Part shown: positions 1 through 9,613 of the stretch, one piece after another | Layout of the letters: every line of letters starts with the position of its first letter | Numbering within the stretch: position 1 is the first letter of the stretch | Assembly (NCBI GenBank): GCA_022559985.1 | Contig: JAFJTR010000160.1 | Coordinates: forward strand, 1 to 28,196 | Source of the DNA: Parastagonospora avenae f. sp. tritici 18332-5 | Taxonomy: Eukaryota > Ascomycota > Dothideomycetes > Pleosporales > Phaeosphaeriaceae | Direction: 5' to 3' | DNA length: 28,196 nucleotides | Position numbers and translations under genes: made by a program | Notes under the pieces: generated by a model | Database searches by the model: none | What the model was told of the DNA's origin: nothing | The model's input: the letters and a program-made list of their open reading frames with translations, nothing else

Positions 1-898
1 ATAGAGGCAGCCTCTCTAACTCAGCTTGAATGTCTGGTCGTAACGCTGCGCTGTACTCCAGCATCTTCATCTCTGGAGTGACGGAGGATCCCAATTCCTC
101 CCATAAAGGTCGCATGTAGTCCAATAAGTCTGTAGGCGTGCGCCCTGCTTGCTGGCGACAGGCCTTAATCTTGTCGTAGGCCATTTTCCTCCGCTCCTGG
201 GGCGTACCCATGGAATTGAGCATCACTGTCTTCAATTCTACCCATGTTGGCACCCAGCCAGGCGAAGTGGCGGTATTGACAATGCTGTTAGACTCCCATA
301 GAGTCCTAAGCGGATCTGAGACGTACATGAGCCCAAAGTCGACTTTTTGTCGCTCCGTCTGGAAACTGTTGGGTGCGCGGATGAAGTATCCCTCGCAGTC
401 CCTCTCCCAGCGGTTGAACTCCGCTCTGTTGCGTTTGGTAAACTGCTTAGGAGCCTCTGGCCGCGGAAGCATCGATGCTGGCGTAACGGAAGATGCAGGG
501 ACATGCCCTAAGCCAGCAGAGGGGGCGAGTACCGCAGTTACGTCGCCTGCCTCATATCTAGCTCGAAGTGCCTGGAGAGACCGCAGCTCCTCCAAGGCTC
601 TCACATCCCGGAGCCATGCACGCATAGCTTGGAGTTCCTCGTCCTGAGCCGGCTGGAGTAGGCCACTATGGGTCACTCCGGGCCGCTCTGGGTTGTTGGC
701 AGGTGTCTGTTCCTGATTGTTGTCGACATTCTCTTCTCTGGTATCTCCTTGTCTATTCTGATCCTGAGCGCCCGTAGGAAAGCCCACCTGGGGTTCCCGA
801 GAGTTGCTAGGCCCGGCCTGTGCTGTTGACGATTCCTGCGACGCAGAGTGCTCGCCTCTAGCGCCAGTTCGAGCGGAGCGAGTGGTAGGACGACTCAT
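1..898 (-). CDS. Ty3/Gypsy-type retrotransposon Gag protein (partial, runs off the left edge)
   Basis: This minus-strand frame is open from the ATG at 898 to base 1 with no stop, so about 299 codons are visible and the 3' end is missing. The first ~100 residues are low-complexity and rich in Ser, Arg, Gln and Asn (start MSRPTTRSARTGARGE). From roughly residue 140 comes a Retrotrans_gag-like core with the motifs FNRWERDCEGYF, LRTLWESNS, VELKTVMLN and LLDYMRPLWEEL. The product would be the structural capsid protein of an LTR retrotransposon particle. No zinc knuckle, protease or reverse transcriptase is visible because those lie beyond the edge. The frame has no stops, unlike the neighbouring hAT relic, so this copy is younger or escaped mutation. 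Assignment to Gypsy rather than another LTR class rests on gag style only. Confidence 0.8.
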   Translation of the reverse strand, partial: MSRPTTRSARTGARGEHSASQESSTAQAGPSNSREPQVGFPTGAQDQNRQGDTREENVDNNQEQTPANNPERPGVTHSGLLQPAQDEELQAMRAWLRDVRALEELRSLQALRARYEAGDVTAVLAPSAGLGHVPASSVTPASMLPRPEAPKQFTKRNRAEFNRWERDCEGYFIRAPNSFQTERQKVDFGLMYVSDPLRTLWESNSIVNTATSPGWVPTWVELKTVMLNSMGTPQERRKMAYDKIKACRQQAGRTPTDLLDYMRPLWEELGSSVTPEMKMLEYSAALRPDIQAELERLPL

Positions 899-1154
899 GA
901 TGCAGAGTGTAGTGACACTAGTCTTAGCAAGGGGGAGTGATTCGAATGTAAGAGGGCAAAGGTTGTAGGCGTAAGACAGTGCACAAATAAACAAGTAGAT
1001 CGCAGAGCAAGAAGTAGTATTGTACTTAGACGAATCACTGCTGAAACTGTAGTGATTCCGTCCAGACTAAATAGACCAGGGCTGCCAAGGCCCAGGTGAC
1101 TTAGCGCCGTCCCAGGGTACCTCGTCCCGTGACGAAACGTCCCAAGTCCTGACA
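1..1154 (-). mobile_element. 5' part of a Gypsy-like LTR retrotransposon (gag plus leader/LTR candidate)
   Basis: The element is read on the minus strand, so its 5' LTR must lie above base 898. A candidate LTR start is the TGTCAGGACTTGGG motif, read on the minus strand from 1154, preceded by GCGAG. A CTATTTAG element downstream could serve as a TATA box. The LTR end and primer-binding site are not resolved: no TGG-starting primer site is obvious between 899 and 1050 on the minus strand, so a self-primed mechanism or another boundary is possible. The 3' LTR is outside the window, so the boundary cannot be confirmed here. Confidence 0.45.
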
Positions 1155-1900
1155 CTCGCTGCCCTCATCAGGCGGTATGATAGAGCTTTCTGCCTGCCAT
1201 TCGCGCAACTGTGTCTCAAAGTTAGAGACTCTCGGGTGCTCTAGCAGCGCTCTACGAGGCGATAGACGCGGTTCAATAGGCTGGCTTGGCTCAGGTGATA
1301 ATATTTAAATAGGTTAGCTCGTAGTGCCGCAAGGCGCGATCTTGACGCGTTTTTTGGAGAAGAGAACGCTAATAGAGCGGTCTCTTTTAGGTGCTATAAC
1401 GGCGATAATACAATAAGAAAGAGGTGACCAAAAGGATAGCAGTTATAGAGTTTGGCGTGGTGTTGTAGTAAAGTCGTACGGTGGGTGGTTGGGGCAGCAA
1501 TTACCACCTAGAACGCGAAGTTCCCTCCCTAAACAATTGCAAAAAAGTCGAAAAAAACACGCTCCGCACTACTAGCGACTCGAACAGGGGGCTCTACTAG
1601 ACCTAAAGCATGCCTAGAACAGTTAGACGATAATATAAAAAAGCAAAAAAAAGAAATATCCGATCCGCATCCGGATCGAACTCCGCACCTTTGTACGCCA
1701 GAGCTCATATTTTAGTATAGAGCTAGGTTTATTGGCTGGACTAGCTGCAAAGCTAGTGCCAAGAACACCTGTAACATGGCTAGCAGATGAGAATAAAAGG
1801 ACCGATAATTAGATAGGATAAATACTACTATAATACAATGAGCAGATCTCTTGCTGCAACACCAAAAGCCTTAATACCAAAAGCCCCACGTCTGGTGTTA
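1155..1900. other. Transposon debris between the Gypsy leader and the hAT relic
   Basis: There is no complete gene in this stretch. On the minus strand about 60 codons (1295 down to 1155) are open and read through the candidate LTR start, which could be the tail of a second element. From 1300 to 1870 the sequence is AT-rich with many TA dinucleotides, as expected after RIP. Two tRNA T-arm-like motifs on the minus strand (GAGTTCGATCCGG near 1673 and TGTTCGAGTCGC near 1580) are each followed by a run of T. Short direct repeats are present, such as ACCAAAAGCC twice near 1860-1882. Confidence 0.4.
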
Positions 1901-1945
1901 CTATAGAAACCTCACTCTCATCGTCCTCATCCCCATCTCTATCCT

Positions 1946-1967
1946 TGAGCAAAACTTGAGCAAAACA
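1946..1967. repeat. Two tandem copies of an 11-bp unit
   Basis: The unit CTTGAGCAAAA occurs twice back to back on the plus strand. It lies inside the CA-rich island next to the hAT relic. It probably arose by slippage and no function is suggested. Confidence 0.6.
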
Positions 1968-2049
1968 CCAAAAAAAACATCACGAGATCGCCCCTCCAGC
2001 AGCGTCAAAAACCTCAAAAATTTCGATCTATCAAGCGCTTGCAAGCTAC

Positions 2050-2166
2050 CAATCAAGCCTCCATGCGGAGGCTTGATTGGCTTGGCAAAAACCATGAGAG
2101 CAGCTTGATTGTTAGAGCCGCTGGTAGGTCGTCGGCTTGATTGATTGGCATCATGAGGCTTGATTG
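2050..2166. repeat. Five copies of a CTTGATTG motif, including a 14-bp-arm hairpin
   Basis: On the plus strand CTTGATTG occurs at 2072, 2104, 2136 and 2159, and its inverse CAATCAAG at 2050. The extended consensus is RGCTTGATTG. The inverted copy and the first direct copy form a hairpin with perfect 14-bp arms (2049-2062 and 2067-2080) around the loop ATGC. The spacing of the direct copies is 32, 32 and 23 bp. Clustered short motifs in both orientations near an element end resemble hAT subterminal transposase-binding repeats. However, they start exactly where transposase similarity stops, and the segment lacks the TA enrichment of the flanks, so it may be a separate insertion. Confidence 0.7.
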
Positions 2167-2169
2167 TTG

Positions 2170-4586
2170 ACAACTCTGCACGTCGATAGCAAAGCGTGAG
2201 AGGGAAGGATACCTTGACCTTACTGCCTCGCGTAGCCAATACTAGAGCAGTATTAGGTTATCGTCTGTCTCAAGCTCACTGTTGAGGTATAGCGTAAGCT
2301 CGTCTCTAACCTGGCGAGGGAGATTCAGCTTGCGGCTCTCTTTTAGAACGTCGTCTAGGTTAGTGTGCTTTCTCTTTCTATTCAAGCGTAGGCGCTGATT
2401 AGGATCTAGTGATCTAAGTGGTGCTCTTCCTTGAGACGAGGAAGGCAAGTTTAATACCAAAACAGGATTTGTAGCGCAAGGCTAGTAGTCTCTCTCCTAC
2501 ATGCGTCGAACCTTCTCTAACTGCGTGTCAACTTTAGTGGTTATCTAGTTTGCGCTTAGGTATCCAAGCTTGCCGCGCAGATTGAATAGAAGAGCAGCGG
2601 TATACACTAGTGAATTGTCTAGCTTTGTGTAGTACTCATTGGCCTTAGCCTAGGCATGCTCAATCGCGGCCTAAAAGACTGCGCTAGTGCTGCTTTTAGA
2701 ATACTTAACCTTAAGCTTCTCTATCTAGGATAGGATATATTGCAGTAAGTCGTAGACGTCACGGATACTGTTTATAGTGTGCTCGCTTAGGCGGTTCTCT
2801 ATGCGTTTTATAAAGTACTTAAGTAGCTCTAGCAGGTTAAGAACCTTGCTAATAATCGCCTAGTCGTCGTTGCTAAGGCGGTTAGTAAAGATTAAGTTAG
2901 TAACTTAATTCTTAACGTTATTATCTAACTAAGATGCGCAAGTTAAGCGTATCTGCGTAGCGTATTTGAGATTAAGAAACTCGTCTAGGGCGTTACGGAG
3001 CTCCCTGGCACGGTACAGCATATCGCGGGTTAAGTTCCACCTGTAGAGAGTGAGTAAGTGTTTTCATAATCCCTAGTGAGCAGTTCAAGAATAGTTAAAA
3101 AACAATAATATAACTATCTAGTAAAAAAGAGGAAGAGCATAGCTTGCTTACCTTATGAATTGTCCTGCTTTAGTCTTAACAGTTTAAACCAACGACGTGG
3201 TTAGTCTAAAGTATCGTTTGCCTTGATCTAGAGGCGATGTTGGGCCTTATTAAACCGCTTAACTCAACTAGGAGACTTGTTCACCCATCGAACAATCTGT
3301 GCAGTCATTCCAATTAGTCCTTAGGCTCGCTACAGTGCTGCTTGCTCAGCCAGGTCCTTGACGTTAGCAACCTTGCCGCGGAACTTGCCGTATTTGTTTC
3401 CGTACAGCAGCTCCTGTGCAACAAGGTTAAGGATGTGGCCAATACAGCGCAGTCGCCGCTCCTCTGGATCAAAGTTGTACTGCTTTGCTAGCTCTGCTAC
3501 ACAGGTATCGTTGCTGGACGCGTTGTCAAGGACAAAGAAGCCTAGCTTGTCACCAAAGTTGTAGTCCTTAATAACACGTACAACTGATTGTGCAATTGCC
3601 TGTCTGCTGTGACGATCACCTATCTCTGTGAGGGCAAGAAGAGCAGTACAACAATAGCTCTTGAGGTTAACTCAGTTTGCTATAATGCCGTTGATAGCCT
3701 TCTTGCGACTCCACGTCTATAGGTCGAAGGCGAGGTGTACGCAGCTGATCGGCGTCGCTATATTATCTTAGATCTCCTGTTTGTGGATAGGAAACTCCTA
3801 ATTAACCTATCAGCTTACAGTGCGCAGATTAGGAACTACAGATGTCTGCAGCAGTAGGTATACACTTTAGACAATCTTCTTAAAGTAGGGTGAAGCTACT
3901 TTCTTAAAGGGTATAATGTTATATATAATCTAGCGGAAGATATCCTTGCAGAGAACGTTAGGATCGCTTAACTCAGCGAGTCAGTTGTACACTGCCTGTT
4001 GTTTTGAGTCGCTGCTACTAAACACCTCTATAGCCTCGTCCCGTTCAAACTGCGTCGTCGCATCGTTTGCGTTCTCTCGATAGGTTAAGTAGTGGAGCTT
4101 CCTGAAGTGATCTCCCACCCCTTTAGATCCATTAAGGACGCGTTAGGGCCTCTCCATCCTGGGGTTAGCAAGGTGGCAAGTCTTGCACAAGAAGCACTTA
4201 ACCTCCTCTATTACCTGCTTCTTGTTGTTAAACTTCTCGCTAACTAGAGGTACCGCAAATCGCCACCACCAGGCACGGGTCCGCTTATGCCGCTGCAGTC
4301 TTTTGTACCCCCTAAGAGGACTAGCATTCCAATCTACTCAGCTGTAGTCAAATAGCATAGCGATAGTAGAGCGCGCCTCAGCAGTCGCAACGACAGAGTC
4401 ATCATTAATCTCCTGATACCGCGTAGGCACCTCAAGCTGGCTTAACTTAAGCGAAGAGAGGGCTGATTTGTCGTCATTCTTAAGGATGTTAAAGTTTAGA
4501 CTGAAGGGGCAACGAACAGGTAGTTCGGGGTTAAACTGAGTGCTAGGAGGCCCGCGCTAGGTTCTAAACTCGTAGTTAAAAGACAT
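2170..4586 (-). pseudogene. hAT-family transposase relic, RIP-degraded
   Basis: A DNA transposase is recognisable in one main minus-strand frame from an ATG at 4586 to about 2170, interrupted by more than a dozen stops, most of them TAG. Diagnostic pieces are the catalytic-domain motif GFFVLDNASSNDTC followed by RRLRCIGHILNLVAQEL (about 3560-3420), FDL-stop-TW where the family has FDLWT, and YTAALLFNLRGKLGYL (about 2610-2560). DELTLYLNSELE and YPSLSRFAID, the start of the dimerisation region, lie at 2290-2180. The usual ERVFS end is absent. Several stops sit where Trp or Gln is expected, consistent with CpA-to-TpA change on either strand. The copy cannot encode active transposase. Confidence 0.85.
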
Positions 4587-4851
4587 ATTAAAACAGTGTA
4601 GTTATTATATATATATTAATAGAGCAATATTAATAGAAATAGGGCAGTGTACATAGCAAGAGATAGGATAAGGTTAAAGTTAATGTATTACTTCTGGCCC
4701 GATCGGCTCCCCAAAACACGACCACGTCATAGATTTAACCCCTATAGTACTAGTCTTACCCCAACAGGTTAGCCCCCCTGATTCCATGGGTACCCATGGG
4801 CTCCATGGAGATATTCCAGGTGGGTTGAGTACCCATCCATGTCACTCACTG
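4587..4851. repeat. AT-rich and palindromic end region of the hAT relic
   Basis: Upstream of the relic's ATG lie about 150 bp of TA-rich sequence, then a cluster of palindromes: CCATGGGTACCCATGG at 4784-4799 (16 bp, perfect) and CTCCATGGAG at 4801-4810, with a partial repeat GAGTACCCAT at 4828. Such palindromes would fit a transposon subterminal region. On the minus strand a CAGTGAGTGAC motif begins at 4851 and could be the terminal inverted repeat, but I find no matching end on the other side and no 8-bp target duplication. The boundary is therefore tentative. Confidence 0.4.
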
Positions 4852-5141
4852 AGACCCAGGACCATGGCCCCGTATTTACAAGGCTCCAACGCAACTTCTA
4901 GTGCTTATGTTGTGCCAGGACTTCGCTCCGGTGAGGCGGATATGCCCGCAAGGACCCAATGAGGCAGGGAACCCTTGCCAGATGGCATTCACTGTATGTC
5001 ATCATCCGACGTCGGGAGAGGCACTGATAGGCTATTACCTCGTGGTATGTACCTGCCTACCGGGATACATGCTAATTACATTTTGGGGATGTTTGGTCTT
5101 TGCAATGCGCATGTTTGCAGCCGGAGAGATATAATGGGGGA

Positions 5142-5331
5142 TGTTGGTTGCTCTTAGTTTCGAGCCACCGTACGTACGTGGCGAGCACGTGATTACGTGT
5201 GTGGCCCGTGCCGTGGGGTGTGATTCAGTTCGTGCGCGAGCTGCAACCTACCTCAATCAAATCAATCAATCATCCCTCAACTCGTTGCAACGACCGTTAC
5301 TTGATTCAACCTCACCTTTGCCGTATCAACA
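5142..5331 (+). mobile_element. Solo LTR, copy 1 (190 bp)
   Basis: The element begins TGTTGGTTGCTC and ends CCGTATCAACA, giving the TGTTG...CAACA inverted termini typical of LTRs. It has about 90% identity, counted by eye, to the inverted copy at 14720-14913. The flanking pentamers are GGGGA (5137-5141) and GGCGA (5332-5336), a probable 5-bp target duplication with one mismatch. No internal retrotransposon coding sequence lies next to it, so it is a solo LTR left by recombination. A GTACGTACGTGG stretch and a CACGTG site lie within it. Confidence 0.85.
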
Positions 5332-6940
5332 GGCGAGTATTGCCGTTTTGTTGTTCCTCCGACCATCCGCTGGGAGTTGGGGCCACTGCAACAGTGTATA
5401 GTAGTGCTAAGGCTCCCTTTGAAATACTTCAGCATCTCGAACAAACGGTTGCAACCAATGTCCAACTCTGTACTTTCCTGTCTACCCGGTCACACTCGTG
5501 AACAGCAAGGCCTTAAGCCTCATCTCTGGGGATGGCGTGAAACATACGCTAGTCATGTCATTTCAGGACTAGAAACTCAACGAGCGTTATTACGTTACTT
5601 GCAACCGGGTAGAGCCAGTTTCGCCGTGTCTGTGGGGAGTGCGAGTCGTGACGCGCTGGCACTTGCACCTCCTGCTCACTGCGCCTCCGCTTGTCTGCCG
5701 CAGCAACAGAAAAGAGCCCAGCAAGAGCGCTAAATCGAAAGAAAGAGTGGAAATAGCATTTTTGGATCGTTTCTCATCGCAACACGTCGGACATGGACTT
5801 GGCGAGTGGGAAACGTGGAAGTCATTTAGTAACTCTGCCAGTGTAGACGACCAGAGAAGTGAATAGAACAAGGGCCATCATGCATTACAAGAAGAAAGGG
5901 CCACAGCGAGACCTTAATCTCTTTCTTTCCAGTGCCGAATGATGAACTTCCACAAGTGGTACAGCTTTCGAATCTATCGAGTGAGATGCTCAAGAAATAC
6001 GTCTTTAACAGCATCGTGACAAGAATCAACAAATGAAACAATCATATCCCAAGTCATCCGAAATCAATGCGAAGCTCCTGTTCACTTCCATGACACATGA
6101 ATCGGAACTGAGAACGTATGTGGTCTGCCTAACCAGTGATCCGAATTTCTCACGTCTCCTGGCAGCTTCTCACAAAACCTTGCGCCCTTTGTTTGTTACG
6201 TAGCCACCTACATGTGCTCAAGGGTGTAGAATGCTGCACGACTACACAGACATGACCATAGCCGTTCCTAGCGAGACCTAAGTACTTGTAAGGAAACTCT
6301 ACACACAAAGTCCCAAGGAGAGTGTCAAAAAGTGCCTTGAGGCATCTCAGCACTTCATAAAATGACGGCCTGTCAAGCTTGAGCTGAAATCATGATGACC
6401 CAAGAAGAATTCCAGTCGCACCTGCCCCTCTCGCATAATGACCGAGATGAGTCTCCTTGCTTCCCGGCCTCGTAAACCGCTGCTCGAGCATATCATAGCA
6501 TCACTATCGTGATGGGGCGTGAAATTCTCGGTTTGAAAAGACGAGAAGAGTCGTAACGCGTATGTATGCTCTGTAGTGAATCTTCTCTTGCTCATGAGAT
6601 GTACAGTTCAAGGCTCTATGCCATTCTTCATGGAACAAGATGATCGGACCCCCGAGTCCACCTAGGCTGAGTTCCAGCGCCCCATCGGACGCAGATCAGC
6701 TCATTTTCGCAAGAATTGCGACGCGCGGGAGAAGCATGTGAGTTTGTCCGCCAAGATTGCAAATGGCTTTGTGCTGATTTTCCTCTTGGACAAAAATTTG
6801 TGGGCGGATACAGCACCTCAACTCGCAACATGTTCTTTCATGGCGTTCCTGCGCACAAGGCGATCACATGTTTTAAAGCGAAGAACTTGCTTCGCGCAGC
6901 CGTCGTTAGACTTGCGCAGCAGACGGCCAGATGTGCGTCC
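5332..6940. other. Gene-poor spacer
   Basis: No open frame here shows a recognisable domain, a plausible set of introns or coding-like composition. The longest ATG frames are about 120 codons and overlap on both strands. The segment separates the solo LTR from the 3' end of the Nur1 gene and may be old transposon remains. I support no feature inside it. Confidence 0.5.
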
Positions 6941-7052
6941 TATAGTATTAGATATATTTGGCTCCTTTATTAAAGCCTTAGTGCGCTCTTGAAGACTATT
7001 AGATCTTTTCGCGCATGTGCAGAGCAGACGCGAATTATGCCGCAGCCTAGTG
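6941..7052 (+). repeat. Dispersed ~110-bp repeat, copy A
   Basis: This aligns along its whole length with 20996-21110 and with the reverse complement of 24936-25037. Conserved blocks are the core AGTGCGCTC...GAAGACTATTAGAT, then TTTCGCGCATGTGC (not kept in copy C), then a GCGAATTATG...GCCTAGTG end. The family lacks coding capacity. It could be a MITE or another short non-autonomous element. Copy A lies about 195 bp beyond the stop codon of the Nur1 gene. Confidence 0.7.
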
Positions 7053-7246
7053 CCTCCTCCATCCCCCAGCACATGCACATGCGCGGTATCACACCTCTTT
7101 TAAGACCAAGCAAATAAAAAACGAATACCACAACAAGGTGGCATGTAATTGGGGTATAGGCATTAAGTACAACGACACAAAGAAAAGAACTGCTGTACAC
7201 ATCGCCACATTACTCACACAAACGTCCCGTGACATCACGGGTGCGC

Positions 7247-8641
7247 TCAGAACCTCCCACTCTCCCTCCTTCCCACGCCCATCCCACCATACGCACTCGT
7301 CCTCCCCAATCGATCCGCCTGACTCAGTGGCCTGTCACCCGCGCCCGGTGTCCCCATACTCGATCGCTTGAGTGGGCTGCCTTCACGCTTTGTCGGGCTC
7401 GTCCTCCTCTCGCCCATGCCACCCAGACTTTCCCTCCCGCGCTCGCCGAAAGTCACACTGGCTGATTTCCTCAAGGGACTGGCAGCGTGCGTGTATACGC
7501 CGAGGCTGCCACCTTCACCGCTGCGCATGGCGGGTGCTTGCCGGAATGGGTTGGGCGTGTTGGAAGGGCGGATGGGAGAGGAGAAGTCTGCGGGTGTGGC
7601 GGCGGCGGAGGTCATTGAGGTGGATGTGGTGCTGTAGCTAGGTCTGGCAGATGGTGTTCTCGCGACTGAGGTGTTATCGGGGTCGTATTGGGATGCGTAT
7701 GCGACATTGGGGTTTGTGCGGAAAGAGCGGTTTATCAGTGTTGTGGGTGTGTATGTGACGACTTCGCTCGCGAGATCGTCACTGCTGCCTTTAACGCCAA
7801 CACTTGAGTCTCTATTGCGCTTGCGAGAAATGGTCTGGATGCCGACGTCTCGACTTGTCTTCTGTAATCTAGGGTGAACGAACTTGTTGTCGTATTCGTG
7901 CAGGACTTCGCGGCTGATGATGTGGTTGTCCTTGGTCTGCTGCATGAACGCGCTTCTCAGCCACCACAATTGCAACGATAATATCGTTCCGATGAAGATG
8001 GTCGTCGTGACTTTGACACTCGGTCTCGGATCCAGAGGCGCGACTGGGAGGTTGAGATAGTACAGAACCACATGGAGCGGGCTGAACAAGCAGAACAGCT
8101 CCAAGCACAGCGGATTCGGGTCCCACACAGCAATCTCCCATACATCTCGTCCAGCATCCGGATATGCTCTGGACGCCGCCGAATTCCTCGCGACCACCTT
8201 CTTGATGTATCCCATCGGCGAGACGCCCAATGGTGACGAATCAACCCTCACGCGCTGCGCACTCGGCGTCGCAGGCACAACTTCCACACTCTGTTCGAAA
8301 AGCCGATAATACCTCCTCTTACTCCACACTAGCCACGCATTGCCCCATGCCGCAGCACCCAGTATCAGCACCAGCAGGCTCGAAAACCAGCGGACCCAAC
8401 CGGGACCCGAGACTTCTTTGAACACATTGTCGCTGTCGTAGCCCGTGGATGCGCTACTATTTGCCTGCGCGATGACAAATGCGAGGTTAGCTCCGAGCCC
8501 GATGTACAAGGAATACGTCGATGCGAAGTCTTCCCAGTCGGAGCTGTTGAGTTCCTCCGAGATCCAGATGAGCCAGTCGGAGGGATCGAGGTAGGCTTTG
8601 ACGCGGTCTGCGAGGGGAGCGCGGCGGACGAGGCGGGGCAT
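7247..8641 (-). CDS. nur1: Nuclear rim protein 1 (Nur1/Mug154 family)
   Basis: This intronless CDS of 464 aa encodes an inner-nuclear-membrane protein. In yeast, Nur1 with Heh1/Src1 tethers rDNA and silent chromatin to the nuclear periphery (established family knowledge). The N-terminus MPRLVRRAPLADRVKAYL and the segment WDPNPLCLELFCLFSP (about 173-188) are family hallmarks. Four hydrophobic segments are visible near residues 44-61, 84-106, 178-198 and 211-228. A Ser/Thr/Pro/Arg-rich, probably disordered tail runs from 260 to the end. The frame extends upstream to 8845, but the conserved start is the ATG at 8641. A GTGAGT donor at 8709 and an AAG acceptor abutting the ATG suggest a 68-nt intron in the 5' UTR. 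The gene is divergent from the V-ATPase subunit F gene. Confidence 0.85.
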   Translation of the reverse strand: MPRLVRRAPLADRVKAYLDPSDWLIWISEELNSSDWEDFASTYSLYIGLGANLAFVIAQANSSASTGYDSDNVFKEVSGPGWVRWFSSLLVLILGAAAWGNAWLVWSKRRYYRLFEQSVEVVPATPSAQRVRVDSSPLGVSPMGYIKKVVARNSAASRAYPDAGRDVWEIAVWDPNPLCLELFCLFSPLHVVLYYLNLPVAPLDPRPSVKVTTTIFIGTILSLQLWWLRSAFMQQTKDNHIISREVLHEYDNKFVHPRLQKTSRDVGIQTISRKRNRDSSVGVKGSSDDLASEVVTYTPTTLINRSFRTNPNVAYASQYDPDNTSVARTPSARPSYSTTSTSMTSAAATPADFSSPIRPSNTPNPFRQAPAMRSGEGGSLGVYTHAASPLRKSASVTFGERGRESLGGMGERRTSPTKREGSPLKRSSMGTPGAGDRPLSQADRLGRTSAYGGMGVGRRESGRF

Positions 8642-8883
8642 CTTCACAGTCAGTTGAATTATCGAAGCGGCGGTGGTGGAGTGGATGTGGAATGAAAAGC
8701 GAGACTCACGACATAGCGAAGTGGTGCTGAAGAAAGGAAAGCGGCAAGCGCGATGGTGAAAGACAAACAGTTCGCCTAATGCGGCGGGCGGTCTAGGGCG
8801 GCAAGGTTGCGCCATGACGACGGGTGGAGCTCCCAGTGACTTCAAGCTTCACGACACCACGAGAGCGAGTTCAACACCACAAC
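8642..8883. promoter_or_regulatory. Shared bidirectional promoter of nur1 and vma7
   Basis: Only 242 bp separate the two divergent start codons, so both genes must draw on the same promoter region. Part of it is probably transcribed as the nur1 5' UTR with an intron at 8642-8709. No clear TATA box is visible. Confidence 0.5.
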
Positions 8884-9354
8884 ATGTCAGCATCCACGGC
8901 GCAGTACAAGGACAGGCAGTTCCTCGCTGTCATTGGTGATGAGGTACGCATATTTCCTCCATGTTGCGCAGCTGTAGCTAACAACCCGCAGGACACAGTA
9001 ACAGGCATGCTTCTCGCCGGCGTAGGCGTACGTCTCTCAATTCCCTCCACTTGATCACGCTGCTGACTAGCACAGCATGTCACCCCGGCTCCAGACGCGC
9101 AGAAGAACTTCCTCGTCGTAGACGCAAAGACCGAGAACGCGACCATCGAAGCGGCGTTCGACAAGTTCACCACCGAGCGCAAGGACATCGCAATTCTGCT
9201 TATCAACCAGCACATCGCGGAGAAGATAAGACATCGCGTTGAGAGCTACACGGCGGCGTTCCCGAGTTTGCTGGAGATTCCGTCCAAGGACCATCCGTAT
9301 GATCCTGAGAAGGACAGCGTGCTGAAGAGGGTGAGGAGGTTATTTGGAGAGTAG
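8884..9354 (+). CDS. vma7: V-type proton ATPase subunit F
   Basis: Three exons (8884-8943, 8992-9027, 9076-9354) encode 124 aa, the usual length for this subunit. Introns are 48 nt each, GTACG...CAG, both in phase 0. Subunit F (Vma7) belongs to the V1 sector, on the central stalk that couples ATP hydrolysis to proton pumping into vacuoles and other acidic organelles. Recognisable blocks are FLAVIGDEDTVTGMLLAGVG at the N-terminus, NFLVVDAKT, then IAILLINQHIAEKIR and the C-terminal YPDQ-like region that here reads FPSLLEIPSKDHPYDPEKDS. The 12-codon middle exon is the reason a simple frame search misses the gene. The product is a housekeeping protein with no anomalies. Confidence 0.95.
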
Positions 9355-9613
9355 ATGACGGCTGAGAAAGGCGGTGAGGGGGGCGGGGAGAGCTTTGAGA
9401 CGCAGGCATGATGAAGTTAGCATAGTTCCGGTCATACTACAGCGAAGTCATGATCTAAAGCAAATGATACCAAGACATTGCATCGATCACATATACAGAT
9501 GAAGATGCGCATTGATTCATATCTACATTAACATCGTTGCCACCAAAACTTCAACTACAGAGATTGCATGGTATCGCGGCAAATCACAAGAGAAACTACC
9601 ATCGCATGTACAT

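Noticed and set aside
2170..4586. Reassignment of TAG to sense (Trp or Gln) to keep the hAT transposase intact
   Set aside because: Other genes in the window use TAG as a normal stop (for example vma7), some stops in the relic are TGA or TAA, and RIP explains the pattern.
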